Assembly: GCA_000320545.1 (NCBI GenBank)
Contig: ADNK01001271.1
Location: 1-38,903 of the forward strand
DNA length: 38,903 nucleotides
From: Bigelowiella natans CCMP2755
Taxonomy: Eukaryota; Cercozoa; Chlorarachniophyceae
Reading direction: 5' to 3'
Program-made: the position numbers and the translations under genes
The notes under the pieces: generated by a model
Seen by the model: the letters and a program-made list of their open reading frames with translations, nothing else
Database searches by the model: none
What the model was told of the DNA's origin: nothing
Part shown: positions 1 to 11,896 of the stretch, one piece after another
How positions within the stretch are numbered: the first letter of the stretch is position 1
Layout of the letters: every line of letters starts with the position of its first letter

Positions 1-1
1 G

Positions 2-196
2 GGGGATGTTCCTTCGATTAGTAAAAACAGTATGTCAGCACGCGATGTCAAAAAAATAGAAAGCCTTTTATGTTCTGCGAGAGCTGAGAATTTCTTCTTA
101 TTGAATCACGAAGGTGTGGGTCCTGAGTTTCTGTTGATTTGCTTTGCTGTTTTAGCGGAATCAGTCGATGAGTACCTGAAAAAACTGAAGAAGTAG
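2..196 (+). CDS. 3' terminal exon of an unidentified gene (partial)
   Basis: An open frame enters from the left edge and runs to a TAG at 194-196, giving about 64 residues. The tail reads like a helical protein end: charged start (residues around SARDVKKIESLL), a hydrophobic middle (FLLICFAVLAE) and a Lys-rich finish (DEYLKKLKK). Codon use and the absence of low-complexity sequence favour real coding. I do not recognise the family. The gene body lies outside the window. The next gene is on the same strand more than 1.1 kb downstream. Confidence 0.5.
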   Translation, partial: GDVPSISKNSMSARDVKKIESLLCSARAENFFLLNHEGVGPEFLLICFAVLAESVDEYLKKLKK

Positions 197-801
197 GTGG
201 CCGACGGCGAGCATGGTTGCGTTCCTATTCACGACTCACGGCAGTACTAAGAAGAGCGGTAGGGCCAATTAATATTGTAAGGCTCCTTGTAAACTGCCCA
301 TTGTCTACTTGTTCCTGCTTAATAACAATGTTGCTCTAATCTGGTACACATGTGGGTCATATGTGGACGCACGTAGACTTTCGTACGCCGCGCACAATTG
401 TAAACACGCCCATGCGCACGTTCTAGCTCTTGCCCGCAATGCGCATAGCGTTAATTACGATACTTACATACATAGCATGTATACAACAATGTCTAGATGT
501 GCATGAAATGGATGTCTAGGATGTAGTGCAACATGATTACATTTTTCATTCAATGCGGTCATCCCGATGTAGCTGTGCAAAGCTGCGGCAACAGCAGCAA
601 CGCTTGTCAAGTGTTTTGTTTCGGCAATCATGTGCAATGCACTACTGCACACTCTATATATAGCACTTCATCACACTTGCACACTGGTAGCCGCTGCTTT
701 GCACAACAGCTACATCAAGCATGATTCTTGCAGCAGCACCTCCCCCGATCCACCTCAAAGCTGTAGATCTTGCTCAACATGCAAGTCGAGAACGGCGAAA
801 A

Positions 802-842
<41 letters not shown>

Positions 843-1344
843 GAATTATCTGGTTGTCGCAGGGTGAAATTTGACTGTATTTTGCAATTTAGGGTGCAGG
901 GTGATTATGATTTTTGTTGTCGGAATTCGCAGGCTTGAACCGACGTTCCGGCTGCACAACAGGGAATGCTCGCCGCCGCAAGTTGGTGAGCAGCGTGCAG
1001 CTTCGGTTAGCGTATATGGGGTGGTTGTCCTGGTTCAGCTCCAACTGCCCGCTCGGACTTGGATGCTGCTTCGTTCCAAGGTCACTCACTCCTGCAGTCA
1101 AGAGACGAGTAGTGCCTTTGTGGGAGGGATTAGGGGAGTGCGGGCATATCTGCGACGCATGGACGCGCAATAAAACGATGAACATCATTACTTGTCATAA
1201 GTGCATGGTATCAGGATCATCATCAATGCGCACTCATCTCGTTGGTGTTTTAGAGCACCGGAAGGGACCGTCCTCCCCCACCTTGAGGAGGTTCAACTAG
1301 GAGGGGGAGATGGAGGAGGAGAAAGCGTGATTCTGGAAGCAGGA
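197..1344. other. Intergenic spacer with a GA microsatellite and repeat copies
   Basis: No convincing gene is seen. A (GA)n run occupies 807-839. A copy of the short dispersed repeat described below lies in reverse orientation at about 505-635, and a partial forward copy at about 686-720. The rest is rich in alternating purine-pyrimidine words (TGCATG, CACGTA, GTACAC) also seen downstream of other genes here. Small open frames (for example 309-506 and 630-938) are low-complexity and overlap these repeats. Confidence 0.6.
505..635 (-). mobile_element. SINE-like short element, diverged copy
   Basis: The core GGTCATCCCGATGTAGCTGT (plus strand 558-577) matches the other copies. The part beyond it (Cys/Gly-codon-like GCTGCGGCAACAGC and TTTTGTTTCGG) also recurs in the 31.9-kb copy. 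The boundaries are approximate. It is the most diverged of the four. Confidence 0.5.
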
Positions 1345-2378
1345 ATGACTGCCAAAGAAAACGATTCTAAGGGGGGCCATGCCGCCGCAGCAGTAAGAGT
1401 TGTCCTTATCAGCGACACGCATGGTAGACATAGAGAGTTGGACCCCCTCCCAAAAGGCGACGTACTTATACACGCCGGAGACTTCACCACCTACCACAAA
1501 TATGGGTCCCGGGGAACACTCCAGGAATTCGACCGATGGCTCGGTGAACAGACACAGTATACGACTAGGCTGGTTATTTGCGGCAACCATGAGACGGTAG
1601 TGGAGCAGGGGGGAGATGATAAGATGGGGGGGGTTACGGACAAGTGTAACTTTTTACAATTAAATCGAGGCTTCTAGAAAAGTGCTTTATACGCTCGTTA
1701 TATCCCACGATGTTTTGGCATATCAGTTCCTCGATGAGGGAGGCGATTCACGACCGTCCTGTGAGCTGAAAAATGCTCAATGGCTACATGGGAATATAAT
1801 CGAAACGACGTCCAATTTGCGTGTATATGGAGCCCCATATCGTCCACGCAGAGGCTGCTGCTACCAAGCTGAGGCTTTCGGTAGTCTACAGGATCCCACA
1901 TGTTCTTCTGGCTTCCTTTCAAACGTTAAAGTCTTTTTTTGTTCTTCATGTTCTCACTATCGTACCCTGCTGCTGTCGTTGTCAACTTCTTTCTATCGCT
2001 GATTCAGGTAGATCACAGGGTTTCCTACGCGACGTGTGGAAATCGATCAAAAAGGAGGCGCGCATCGATATCGTCGTAACACACGGACCTCCATTCGGCG
2101 TTCTAGACGTTGAGAAGGTGGGCCACATTGGCGACTGGTACTTGTTGAAACACATCCAAGAGGCTCGGCCTTCATTGCACGTGTTTGGTCATGTGCACGG
2201 TACTCACGGGGCTCGATTGCTGCGCAACAAGAACACCGTAAGTATGAATCCAAACAGCAGCCGTAGCCACAACAAAAGTGGAGACAACACCATCCTCTTC
2301 GTCAACGCATCTAGCTGCTGTACCGAAAAGGGGGGGTTGCATCCGCCTGTGATTGTCGACATCTTTCCGAAAGTTTAG
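1345..2378 (+). CDS. Calcineurin-type metallophosphoesterase, MPPED1/MPPED2-like
   Basis: Exons 1345-1596, 1670-1880 and 2008-2378 join in frame to 277 aa. The metal-binding motifs of the metallophosphoesterase fold appear in order: DTHG (residues 24-27), GD (45-46), GNHE (80-83), THGPP (about 178) and GHVHG (about 215). A GAPY element before the third motif and a C-terminal VNASSC element match the MPPED/UPF0046 group, whose members are metal-dependent phosphodiesterases. Introns are GT-AG at phases 0 and 1. The first intron's acceptor (1668-1669) was chosen because the AG at 1676-1677 breaks frame. The start at 1345 is the first Met next to the domain; the frame stays open to an ATG at 1204. 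The substrate cannot be read from sequence. It ends facing the receptor gene. Confidence 0.85.
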
Positions 2379-3151
2379 CCGCAACGTGTGCAAAAAGTGT
2401 AACATTGAAATGCTGTGCCAATGGTAATCTACGTCCCGTGATGAAGATTCCACGCACAAAATATGCCCTCGCACGTACGTCGCGGCTTAGATGCACGAAT
2501 ATCTACACGCTCGCAAGTGTAGAAGCCAATGTCTGCAGAGTCATGTTCACACTCGGTTGTTGTGCACGTGTATACAGTCGCACAACACCACATGCACTCC
2601 AGCCAGGCTAAGCAGGACATCTGTGTGTGTGTGGAATGCACATGCTTCTGCTAGAACACAGCACATCACTGCAGAAATGAACAAACACAACATAAGCGCC
2701 GTGGCCGTCGCTCTGCATAGCTTTATTTCATTAGGATGACAATATTGAAAAAATGTAATAATTTCATTACAATTCGTCTCTGATGTTAATAGGACATTAA
2801 TCGTGAGTGACGGCAACAATGATTTAGCGTCGTCGAACGGTTACCGCATTGATCACAAATGGGAAGCTCATACAATCTAGCCATGGCACAAGCCAAGCGA
2901 AAGTCTCCAATGCATGCTACCACTAGATAGAAGAGCACACTGTGGTGCAAGGAGCACCGACAGTTTGCGCAAGAGACACAAAAGATGATGAATCTCCTTC
3001 GATCTAATAATAGTATCACCATGCAACATTGCACGACAAACCGATCGTGCGTGGAGCCTCAAGTACGATTTCAGCACGGGCTCTTTTTTGCAAAGCCACC
3101 CGTGATTATTTCAACTTTTGATACTATACATGTCGTCACTAGAGCTAATTC
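2379..3151. other. Convergent intergenic spacer with a dispersed-repeat copy
   Basis: This lies between the metallophosphoesterase stop and the receptor stop, which converge. It holds a forward copy of the short dispersed repeat (about 2660-2790) and many alternating words such as GCACACGTGTATAC. I see no gene. Confidence 0.55.
2660..2790 (+). mobile_element. SINE-like short element copy
   Basis: It contains ATAAGCGCCGTGGCCGTCG, then ATTAGGATGACAATATTGAA and a 3' end TTCATTACAATTCGTCTCT that matches the 3' end of the insert at 21539-21603. Its boundaries were not pinned by a target duplication. Confidence 0.55.
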
Positions 3152-6100
3152 TCATACAGCGATGTTTACCCATTTGCGTCGCTTCGTCTCTTGCTCTTCT
3201 GTCGGAAGTTTCCGCTCGTGGCGATTGAGTGGGTGACTAAGTTCTATCTGCTCCATCGAGATTCTCGACGAGCTATCTATTCCAAAACCTGCTTGCTCAG
3301 GTATGCTATCGAGATGAGCGGAGGGTCTTGACGCTCCAACAAAAAGGTCATCGATTGCACCGCCGCCTCTCGTCGCCTGCGCATCCGAGCTCGATGACAG
3401 AGAGTGAAGGCTAATAGGTACGTTGGCCCTTGATAGCAAGTTCGTCGACGCGCTGAAGGTGACTTCGAAAACTTTCAAGGTGCGATGAGCTTGTCGCAGA
3501 GCACGCGCAACCTCCGTGTCATCGGAAACGTCCGTCTCCTCGATCTTCATTATGGTCCACCCACGCTTCACGCCCAACTGCTCTGCCTGGCCGCCTTTTT
3601 CAACGTATGTAACTGTAGCGTTTCGGTAATAAAATCCGACGCCTCCAGTCTCGAAGGAGAGCGACTCCGTGTACTTCCCAATGGAGGACAAACCCACTCC
3701 GCTGCCTCCTCTTCCGTCCACTCCATCATTCGATTCCTTTGGATCGAAGCAGTAGCTGCAGTGGCAAAAACACGAGGGCACGAACGGAGCGAAGATCAGC
3801 ATTTCAAGCATCAAAATTTGAAACACCCGAAGTATAAAGTCCCAACAGAATGAGAGAAGGGTGCCCTCCACCCACTGTTCATAGCAGTCCCTCATCTGCC
3901 AAGAAAGCGGGATCAGTAAGACTAAGCTGCCCATAACGACCACCACGGCGAACGCCACGCCGACGTAGTCTCTGCAGTTCCAACGGTGCGTGTCAATGTC
4001 ATCGTCTGAGAACGACCGCATGCTTGCTCTTCTCCCTGAAAGGGCCTGGGCATTCACCGCGTGTCCGGATTTCAAGGAATGCATGATGGCCTTTGAGCTC
4101 TTGACGCCGAGTTTGTCGTACACTTGGGGGAGTTGGGTTTCAAGACTTGTGCGGCTTGCCGCGGTCATTTTCTGAACGCTGGCCTGGAAATTAGCCCCTT
4201 GCTGGGCCTCCTTCTCCTCCTCAACTTCATCATCTTGGTGATTGCCGCCCTCCTCATCCACCCACTCTTCGTCTTCATGCTCCATGTCGCCGGCCTTTTC
4301 CACCACGGGGCAAATGAAAAACAACACCAGGTAAGTTGGGGGGAGGCGAATGAAGAATAGGGAAAAAGCTCATGCTCATATTTTTCAATGAAGCTATTTA
4401 CTACCTCAAATCCGCATTCTCCACAGCAGGTACCGGAGTCGCCAGTAAGATACGCGGTACAGAGTAGCAAGCACCCGCACATTTTGTGGCTGAAATCTGT
4501 GCTGAGACTCACATAAAAGGGCTTTGGGACTTTGCGAGAGAAAAGTCTGGAGTGCAAATATGGAACAGGGAAGGCGAGTAAGCAGGATACAAGCCCTGAT
4601 GCCAACGCAGAGGCGACAAACGGAAGCTCTTGGTCTTGCCTGTGAATCAATGCTGAAACCACCATCTGCAGGAACTGAACCACAGCAAAAACGGTGGAGC
4701 GCTTGGCGGAAGTGAGGAAGTCGCCGCGATGCCTGAACATAAATAGCCAGGGATGCATCCTTCGGAGGTCCCAGCAGGAGTGCTTGAGGAAGTTGCTCCA
4801 TGAACGCTTGCCTTTGGCGCGCAGCAGGCGCATGCGATTGAACTTCCTCCAGAAGGCCCGGGAATCCTTTGCAGCCTGATCGCTGTTCTTGAGGAGCTTG
4901 TCGTAGAACAAGGCGCCCAAGAAGAACAAGAGGCATGTAACTGCCATTGAGCAGCCGAACCACATGACAGGATTTTCCACCGTGTAGGCGTTTCTGTCTG
5001 AAATCCCTCGCTCGTCCACCGTGTTCACCTGGATGCGCACGTCCGTGCGCGCGTTAAAAGCAGTCAAGTGGTTTGATTCGCACAGCACTGCGCTCCCCGT
5101 ATCCCCGCGAAGCCTCACCCCAGCAGACGACCAGTTAGCCACGGTTGGGTTCCAGAAGCGGCACGCCGATGTGAAGGCACTCTCATCTCCATGCTCGGCT
5201 TTATTTCCCTTCGGTGTCTGAATGACAACGGGTTGACTAAGGTTCTGCACCGGCAGGCGCTGGCCCAGTTGGCGCAGCTCGATGACTACCAAACTGGTCG
5301 CTGTGGCGGCCTCAGGAGGATAAACGGTGTCATCGTTTACCGTGACCATCAGCGCGGAAAGAGGGTGCTGCGGGTTTCCAATAGGCGTCCCTGCAGAGCT
5401 AGCGTTTCCGGGGATCCGAAGAGTGGCATTGCTCAGCACCAAGGTTGTTCCCTCGCTTTGGAACTGGGAAGCGCCGACCAGATGCGACGCCAGGCTCACC
5501 CTTTTTGTCGAAACGGTGCGCGCAAACTCTCCAGTCACAGCGTCTGAGGTTTGGCCCTGGGCTAATCCAGTGAGGACGGACTCTACCCTCGGAGCTAGCG
5601 CTGCCCTTTCCTGCGCATCAGCGTCGACTGCTGCAACGTCGATGATGTTACTCACTGCGGAGAGCGTGCTAGAGACCATGGAGGACACGAAGGTATTGGC
5701 AGGGTTATTGACAAGGTTGGTGGCGATGTCGATAGCCACAGCGCGCGAATGGCTGTCCAGTTCGGCCTGGACCCCACTGTCAGCACTCGATCCGTGTCCT
5801 ACGGAGCTATCGCTCGAGTTGCTGAAAGCGGGGTTGGTAACGACACTCAGGAGGGACGACGGCAGGCCCACGTCTTCTTCAAATGAAGAGGACGACGATG
5901 GTATCGCTTGCAAGCTCTTGATGGAATTCAGCAGGTCTGCTCGGATCGCCCTCCTTTCAGCCAGGGAGCGGGTTTCCGTGCTCGTTCGGCCTCCATTGTT
6001 GAGATCCTGCGCCAGTCCCGTAACCAGTACTGAGAAGCGCTGCAGGTCTGTACAAACAACGTTGTTCAAACGCGGTATCAAATTATACGCATGCAATGCA

Positions 6101-6580
6101 TGTTGCGCGAGTTGCCCTTCTCCCCCCCCCCTCCCCCTCTCTCGCTTTCTCTCCTCTGATATCTAAGAAGAAGAACCTCCTTCGTCCAAAGTGGAGTTGA
6201 TCAACTGCTGGATACCGGTCGAATCAACTTGCGTAGCAGGGGCTATCTCCACGGTGAAGGCGAACATGCTCGAAGCTCCGAAGCTGTCCTCAATCCTTCC
6301 ACGAACTGCATTTACCACAGCAACCAAAAAATCATCATTTAGTTGAGACACCAGGGGGACTACGGAAGTGGCAATAGGTGTGGAGGTAAGCTGTGGTTAG
6401 GTGGTGGGAAGAAGAACGACGTTTAAGCGAAGTTCCATTGCTCGCCGCAGGCAAGAGCGTTCGGCAGAGGTTATTCTCCTTCTGGAAACACAGATCAAGA
6501 ATAACTTCCACACCAGCTATGCTTTGCTCCGCCTAGAGGATTAAAACCATTTTTTTCTGAGTGTGTGACTCCTCCCATCG

Positions 6581-6628
<48 letters not shown>

Positions 6629-6825
6629 CGTTGTTCTGTCTCACTTCTTTTATTCTCTAGAAATTAATAGAATTCGTTGCTTTATCTCTTATGCAATACA
6701 AATGTTATGGGAAAAGTAGATACCCATCGAAGATATCCACACACGCACTCTCTCTCACACACACACACACGCGCGCGCGCACTCATAGGCACACAAACAC
6801 GATATCTACGCGCTCAGATACGTGC

Positions 6826-6888
<63 letters not shown>

Positions 6889-9800
6889 CTAAGTGGGTAT
6901 GTTTGCATACTCTACCTGGAAACCATAGGTCAATGGAATATCTTCGTCAGTCCAGTCTTGACAAAAGAGAACGTAACTAGTGCTCAGGGCAACTCCTGTC
7001 GTAAACGGGGGTGATGCCACAGCTGACCCCGCCACCACTGATGATGGTGAGGAGGAAGAAGAAGATAAGTCTGGGGATCCGCCACAAGAGCCTAGAGAGG
7101 GCGGTGAGTTCGTGGAGAATGATATGGTTGCGCTTCCAGTCTGACCATACTTATCATGGGCCTGGACAGTGAAGATGAAGGACGCGGGAGATGCTAAGGT
7201 TCCTGGGGAAATCACGAGATTCGAAACGTTACGCGGCGACAGCAACCCCTCCACCCCGCCACCACCTGCTGGCCCCTCAATCAGGGGAGCAAAGTTCTCC
7301 GAGTCGCAGAACCATGAATATGACGTGATTGCGCTGCTGTGCTGTGTTGACGTTACCAAAGCGACGCGCGAACCTGAATTGAGGATCAACCGCTGCGTAC
7401 CGCCGCCACTGGACCCGTCTCCCTCGTACACCCGCGCACCCTGAACTCCCAAGTTGAGTATGGGGATCGGGAAGGTAGAGAGCGAGATCTCCTGGTACGC
7501 AGTGGAGATGCGGGAATAGTTGGCACTCGAGGGCCTCCCCGTCACGTTGAGCTGGACGATGAGGGATGTGAGGTTAAGGGAGTAAAGGAAACCACTAGTT
7601 ATATTTAGCTGGGGCCCTGATTCAAGAGTCCCAACAGGTAGTGTCAGGGCAAAGGCAGAGTTCGGAATAGAAAGCCGCCATTGGAATTGAAGCTCTTGCG
7701 TATCATTTCCAGCAGCAGTAGCAGGATCCCACGACTCACTGGCATCGAAGGTAACCAGCTCTTGGCTGAGCTCAAGGGCCGGTATTGACCGTCTGCCACC
7801 CCCGGATATCACCGCGACAACTGGATCAGCTTCGACTCGCACCAGAAACGTGGCGTTTCCTGTCCCCAGAACGATACCCGAGGTCACGTCCACCGCGGTC
7901 GCTGTGAGAGTGAACCCATAGACGCTGCCGACAGACAGACTGTATGGTGCCAAGCGGAGGTACACCGATGTTCGCTCCGGAATGGCTACAGCTTCCGTCG
8001 AGAGCTCGGAGGCGAAGATCTGCGCTGAGCCTAGATTCCTCGAGCTCGGAAGGGCTTGCTTCCATGTGCCTCTAGTCATCACACCTGAGCGCCCGGTTGA
8101 GTTGCCGGCACACTGCGGGACGACGATCTGCGCGCGTATCGACAGGGTGTTCTGCACCTTGGCCCGGAGCTGACCGGCATAAGGGCGGAGAATAATGGGG
8201 ACGAAATCTGAGCGCTTCACCACGGTGAAGTTGGCCGTGGAGGTGTGGTTTAGCCAGTTTGTCATCGTCAGAGCGAAGGTGTGGCTCCCCAACGACGCGT
8301 TCGCCGATGGTATCTCCATACGCATGCCCTGCAGGTTCGTGATGTATGCCTTCGCTGCAGGGCTGAGCGTAGACAGGTTTCCGGGGATATAACTCCATGA
8401 AATACGGGTGAAATCGCGCCCTAAAGCGCCTTGGCTCTGGCCTGCATCTAGCGTGATGCTATCACACGTCCCCACAGCATCTGAACCATCAAGAACGACC
8501 TTAGTCTGAATCACATCGAGAGGAATCCCGACGGTAGCGTTGCCCTCCAGGCCACGGAAACGAACTGAGATCGCGCTCCCCGGCTGAACGGTGGCCGAAG
8601 AGCCCAGGGCGATTGTGACTTGTCTAGAATCGGACCAGGTGCAGGAATACCCGGTTCCCAGCTGCTGGGCGGAGTTTCCAGAGAGAAGCTCAGCGCACTC
8701 GAAGGCAGGGGAAAGAGCAGTGGAGACGGAGAAGCCGAGTTTTATTCGACTGCAGTCGCTGGAGAACACAGCGGACAGCAAGCCGATGTTGGTCATGGTC
8801 GGTGAGCTGGACGAGGGCGAGCAAGTTGGCTCTGCGCTAGGACTTTTGGAAGGCGAAAATGAAAATGAAGCCATCATCGACGGGGAGAGCGAGGGCAAGG
8901 AGGTGGTTCCCTGCGGTATCGGCGTGTTCGTAGGGCTGAGCGAGGATGGCGATAGAGATGATGGACAAATACTCGGACTTAACGATGGAGATCGGGAAGG
9001 CATCTGCGTGGGAGTTATGGACGGGGAAAGGCTGGGGGCTATACTCGGAGATGAAGTTAGATCTGATGGAAATCGAGAAGGCATCTGCGTGGGAGTTATG
9101 GACGGCGAAAGGCTGGGAGCTATACTCGGAGATGACGATGGAGATCGGGAGGGGCTACAGCTCGGTGCTCCAGATGGTGTGGCAGTCGGGCTGCTCGAAG
9201 GGAGTGACGATGGCGACAGGGTTGGTGAGCGAGAAGGCGCTGCAGTGGGACTTGTTGAAGGGCATGAAGACGGGGTCGTGGTTGGTGAATGGGAAGGGCT
9301 AGCACTGGGAGCTTGGGTAGGAGCCGTAGTTGGGATCTGGGATGGACACAGAGATGGCATTTGAGAGGGGCCAGAAGTAGGGGCTAGAGTCGGTGCTACA
9401 GTCGGGGTCTTCGAAGGGGTACTTGATGGCGACTGGGAAGGGGTAGCGGTTGGAGCCTTGCTCGGAGACACCGTACTGTTTCACATTAGAGAATAAGTGT
9501 TCAGACAATTCAATATTTAAATCTTCCGAGGGCTGCTTTTGATTCAAGACGACCTGGGCGCGAAGGTGACTGGGCTTTGTGTTGGAGCAGATGTAGATCG
9601 CCATGTACCAGCAGCAACAGCAAGAATTGTGCTTGTATCGCATGTTGGAAAGGCGAATATCCGTCCATCTCCACCGGTCACTATGCTGTTATATCGGCCT
9701 CCAATTTGGATGGTGGAACTGAAATTTTGTACCTTGAGCACACACACAAGCACACACGCATGTGAGCAAATCCAAGTGCCAATAACTTTCAGCAATTCAC

Positions 9801-10764
9801 TCACTGGGTCGATTATGAGGAGCAGACTCTGAGCCAGTCCATTTCCAGGTGCGAACAGTCTTCCATCTGGACCTGCTGTAACGTCACTAAATAAATCGTA
9901 CCCACTGTATTGTATCGCGGAGAAGAGGGGCGGAATAAGGTAGGTGGTGTTCAGCGATGGGTCAAGTACCTGAGAGAACAACACGAGCACACACTCACAC
10001 ATACGCATGCGCTACTCAAAGATACGTTCGGTTGCATAGGGGAATACAACGTATGGGATGTATCTGACTGATGTGGAAAAATGTCGACTCATATATCTTG
10101 TACTCTGACTACCCGGACTTGCGCAGTATGGGTGCCAATAGGATTGGCTGGTGCGATGTAAACACGGCCATCACTGATAAACGATACGCACCGAACTCAG
10201 CCAACAGAGAACTCCAGTGATGCAAGCTCGTACAGTGAAGTATTCGATTCTTTTAAGCTACCTGCCAACTATCATTCTTCCCGGCCAAAGACTTTGAATC
10301 CCGCCCAAGGTAGTCAGAGTCAATTGCGTGGGATCCAGGACTTGAAACTTTCCGTTTGCTAAATAGAATGGTAGCTACGTTACTTGTTCAGGGGAACTTC
10401 CTAGCCGTGTTGTTGCATGGGAGCACGCGGTGTCGATGGTGGTATTTTTCATTAGAAAACCGAATAAATTTCAACCTCTTGGACTCATGTAGATGCGGCC
10501 ATCTGGTACTGCTACCATTTGGAGAAAACGACCCTGTTATGGTATGCAGTGAGGTATAATTTTACTTTTGCAATCGATTGCTGGAGCAACTTAGCACTCA
10601 CCGATGTTGCGAGGGAATAAAGCGGAGGCTGTTGACCGGTGGGCGTGAGGTACTTGATTTCATCAGCATTCCTGGGAGCGAAGAAGATTTTACCCGCAGA
10701 AAATACAGAGGATGCAAACCTACGAAGACAATCGTCGAGCAATAAGTGCAGAACGTCAAACTTC

Positions 10765-10806
<42 letters not shown>

Positions 10807-11503
10807 AGTCCCAATTGATCAGAAAAAGGTTATTCTTAAGCTTCTTCTTACTTAGCATTCACATCGCCTCCAGAAGGCATCAAGTATTCGTTGTGCAAGT
10901 ACGACCTGGCCATGCAGCACCAACATGAGAGTGAGAATAAAAGGGCCTAGGATGTGCTACACAATCGAATAGAAATTGAATTTGAACTTACGTATTGGTT
11001 GACGTGTCGATTATAAGAATATAGAATCCTGAACCAGGCGGACAATATATTTTCCCATTCGTCGAGTTGGTCTCATAAAGGGTGCAAGATATAAACTTCT
11101 TTGAGCCAGAGGACGAGTAGGATGTTGGGAGGAAAGAGGCTGCGTCACTTTCAGTATCAACGAGCAATACGTGATTTGAGGTATATGGCGCTGCAAATAA
11201 TCGCCCATCACTTAGCATTACTGCTGCATCTTTGACGTAATGATACTCGTCTGTACTTGTTAGACTTGCAAAATGAAGATCGTTCTGCGCCAACTTATAA
11301 GTTGCATTGTTGGGGTGGATCATGATTACATTTGTTACTTTGCCCGGCACGGCAACAACCTTGCCGTTGGGAGCTCGGTGAGCTGACGTGTACTGCATAC
11401 ATGATATACTCGAGGTTGTATTGGGGAGAAAATACGTTGAGACGGATGACTGTCCCTCAACCCTATTCCCGTAATAGAAAAGCAGCAGAATCCCAAGGAG
11501 CAT
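3152..11503 (-). CDS. Polycystin-1-like REJ/GPS receptor with propeller repeats and PDZ tail
   Basis: Exons (minus): 11503-10992, 10905-10852, 10719-10602, 10533-10476, 10358-10262, 10173-10113, 9969-9787, 9732-9554, 9475-6916, 6390-6177, 6047-4405, 4294-3152. All junctions are GT-AG with matching phase, giving 2273 aa. Order: signal peptide (1-17); about eight or nine propeller-like repeats with the pattern DGR(I/V/L)(Y/F)..P...LIIDP (to about 415); a Ser/Thr/Pro stalk of SPS.SPT repeats (421-650); an Asn-glycosite-rich REJ-like region (650-1275); GAIN-like region; GPS motif (CRFWN at 1641, HLTAF at 1672). Membrane spans lie at 1705-1728, 1795-1813, 1819-1843, 2003-2023 and 2042-2066. A PDZ domain occupies 2104-2173. 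The HPWLF...TVFAVVQF and SGLVSCLLAFPVPYL stretches resemble polycystin-1 loops and spans. GPS proteins usually self-cleave before the T of HLT, which is present. No PLAT domain and no six-span channel are visible. The likely role is a cell-surface adhesion or sensing receptor. Confidence 0.85.
6391..6915 (-). other. 525-nt receptor intron packed with microsatellites
   Basis: This GT-AG intron is phase 0 on both sides and is the longest in the receptor gene. On the plus strand it holds (TC)n at 6583-6623, CA/GC tracts around 6748-6780, (AT)n to 6860 and (GT)n at 6861-6888. The flanking exons read ...TYGFQ and LTSTPIA... in one frame. Confidence 0.7.
8815..9475 (-). repeat. Ser/Thr/Pro stalk repeats in the receptor exon
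   Basis: Imperfect tandem codons for SPS/SPT/APT units, about 4-5 residues each, run through the start of the 9475-6916 exon. A longer internal duplication (block around SIAPSLSPSITPTQMPSR) occurs twice in tandem at about 8950-9140. Such stretches form rigid, O-glycosylated stalks in algal surface and wall proteins. The antisense strand is open for 257 codons here (8591-9364) as a by-product of the repeat. Confidence 0.8.
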
Positions 11504-11868
11504 GAATTTGAATCCTCTACGACTTAGCGATCAAAATTAGCACTTCTCACGATCCACTACGCGGCCCAAAACTTCGGGATCGTAAACGGCCAATACTCTG
11601 AGGCAACAGGCAGCAAGGCACGGAATACAGGTGTTGCCAGGCACGGGAACCGTCGAACATGTGAATCTCGGAATGATCTGCAGGTTTCTCGGGGTTTCCG
11701 CGGAAGAACGCAGTAACTCCGTATAACTTCCAGACGGGGAAAACGACGGCTACTTCCCTTATATTTACCGGTGAGAATGATGTCGCAACATTAAAATTGT
11801 CTAGCATGGAGACGCTCAGGCTAAACCGCATACATTTTCCCCCAAAAACAGCAGAGAGTTGAATATTT

Positions 11869-11896
11869 CTCATCGGGTTCGTTCCAACCCGATGAG
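11869..11896 (+). promoter_or_regulatory. Perfect 11-bp hairpin containing the GUCD1 start codon
   Basis: Arm 11869-11879 (CTCATCGGGTT) pairs perfectly with 11886-11896 (AACCCGATGAG) around a 6-nt loop. The ATG of the GUCD1 homologue is 11892-11894, inside the 3' arm. The hairpin lies in the 388-bp gap between two divergent start codons, so it could act in RNA (start-codon masking) or as a DNA binding site. Function is inferred only. Confidence 0.45.

Noticed and set aside
1597-1677. Alternative first intron of the metallophosphoesterase ending at 1677
   Set aside because: Splicing there shifts frame into a stop. The acceptor at 1668-1669 keeps frame and motif order.
5327-6166. 279-codon open frame on the plus strand
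   Set aside because: It is antisense to the receptor exon 6047-4405, whose GPS motif and membrane spans are clear. The plus frame shows no motif.
6748-6888. CRISPR-like or telomere-like repeats
   Set aside because: These are simple dinucleotide tracts without unique spacers or a telomere unit. No CRISPR array exists in the window.
8591-9364. 257-codon plus-strand frame rich in DGDREG repeats
   Set aside because: It is the reverse reading of the SPS/SPT repeat array of the receptor.
11547-11873. 108-codon minus-strand frame between the receptor and GUCD1
   Set aside because: It lies in the divergent promoter gap, has no recognisable domain and sits just outside the receptor start. I could not connect it to the signal peptide exon.
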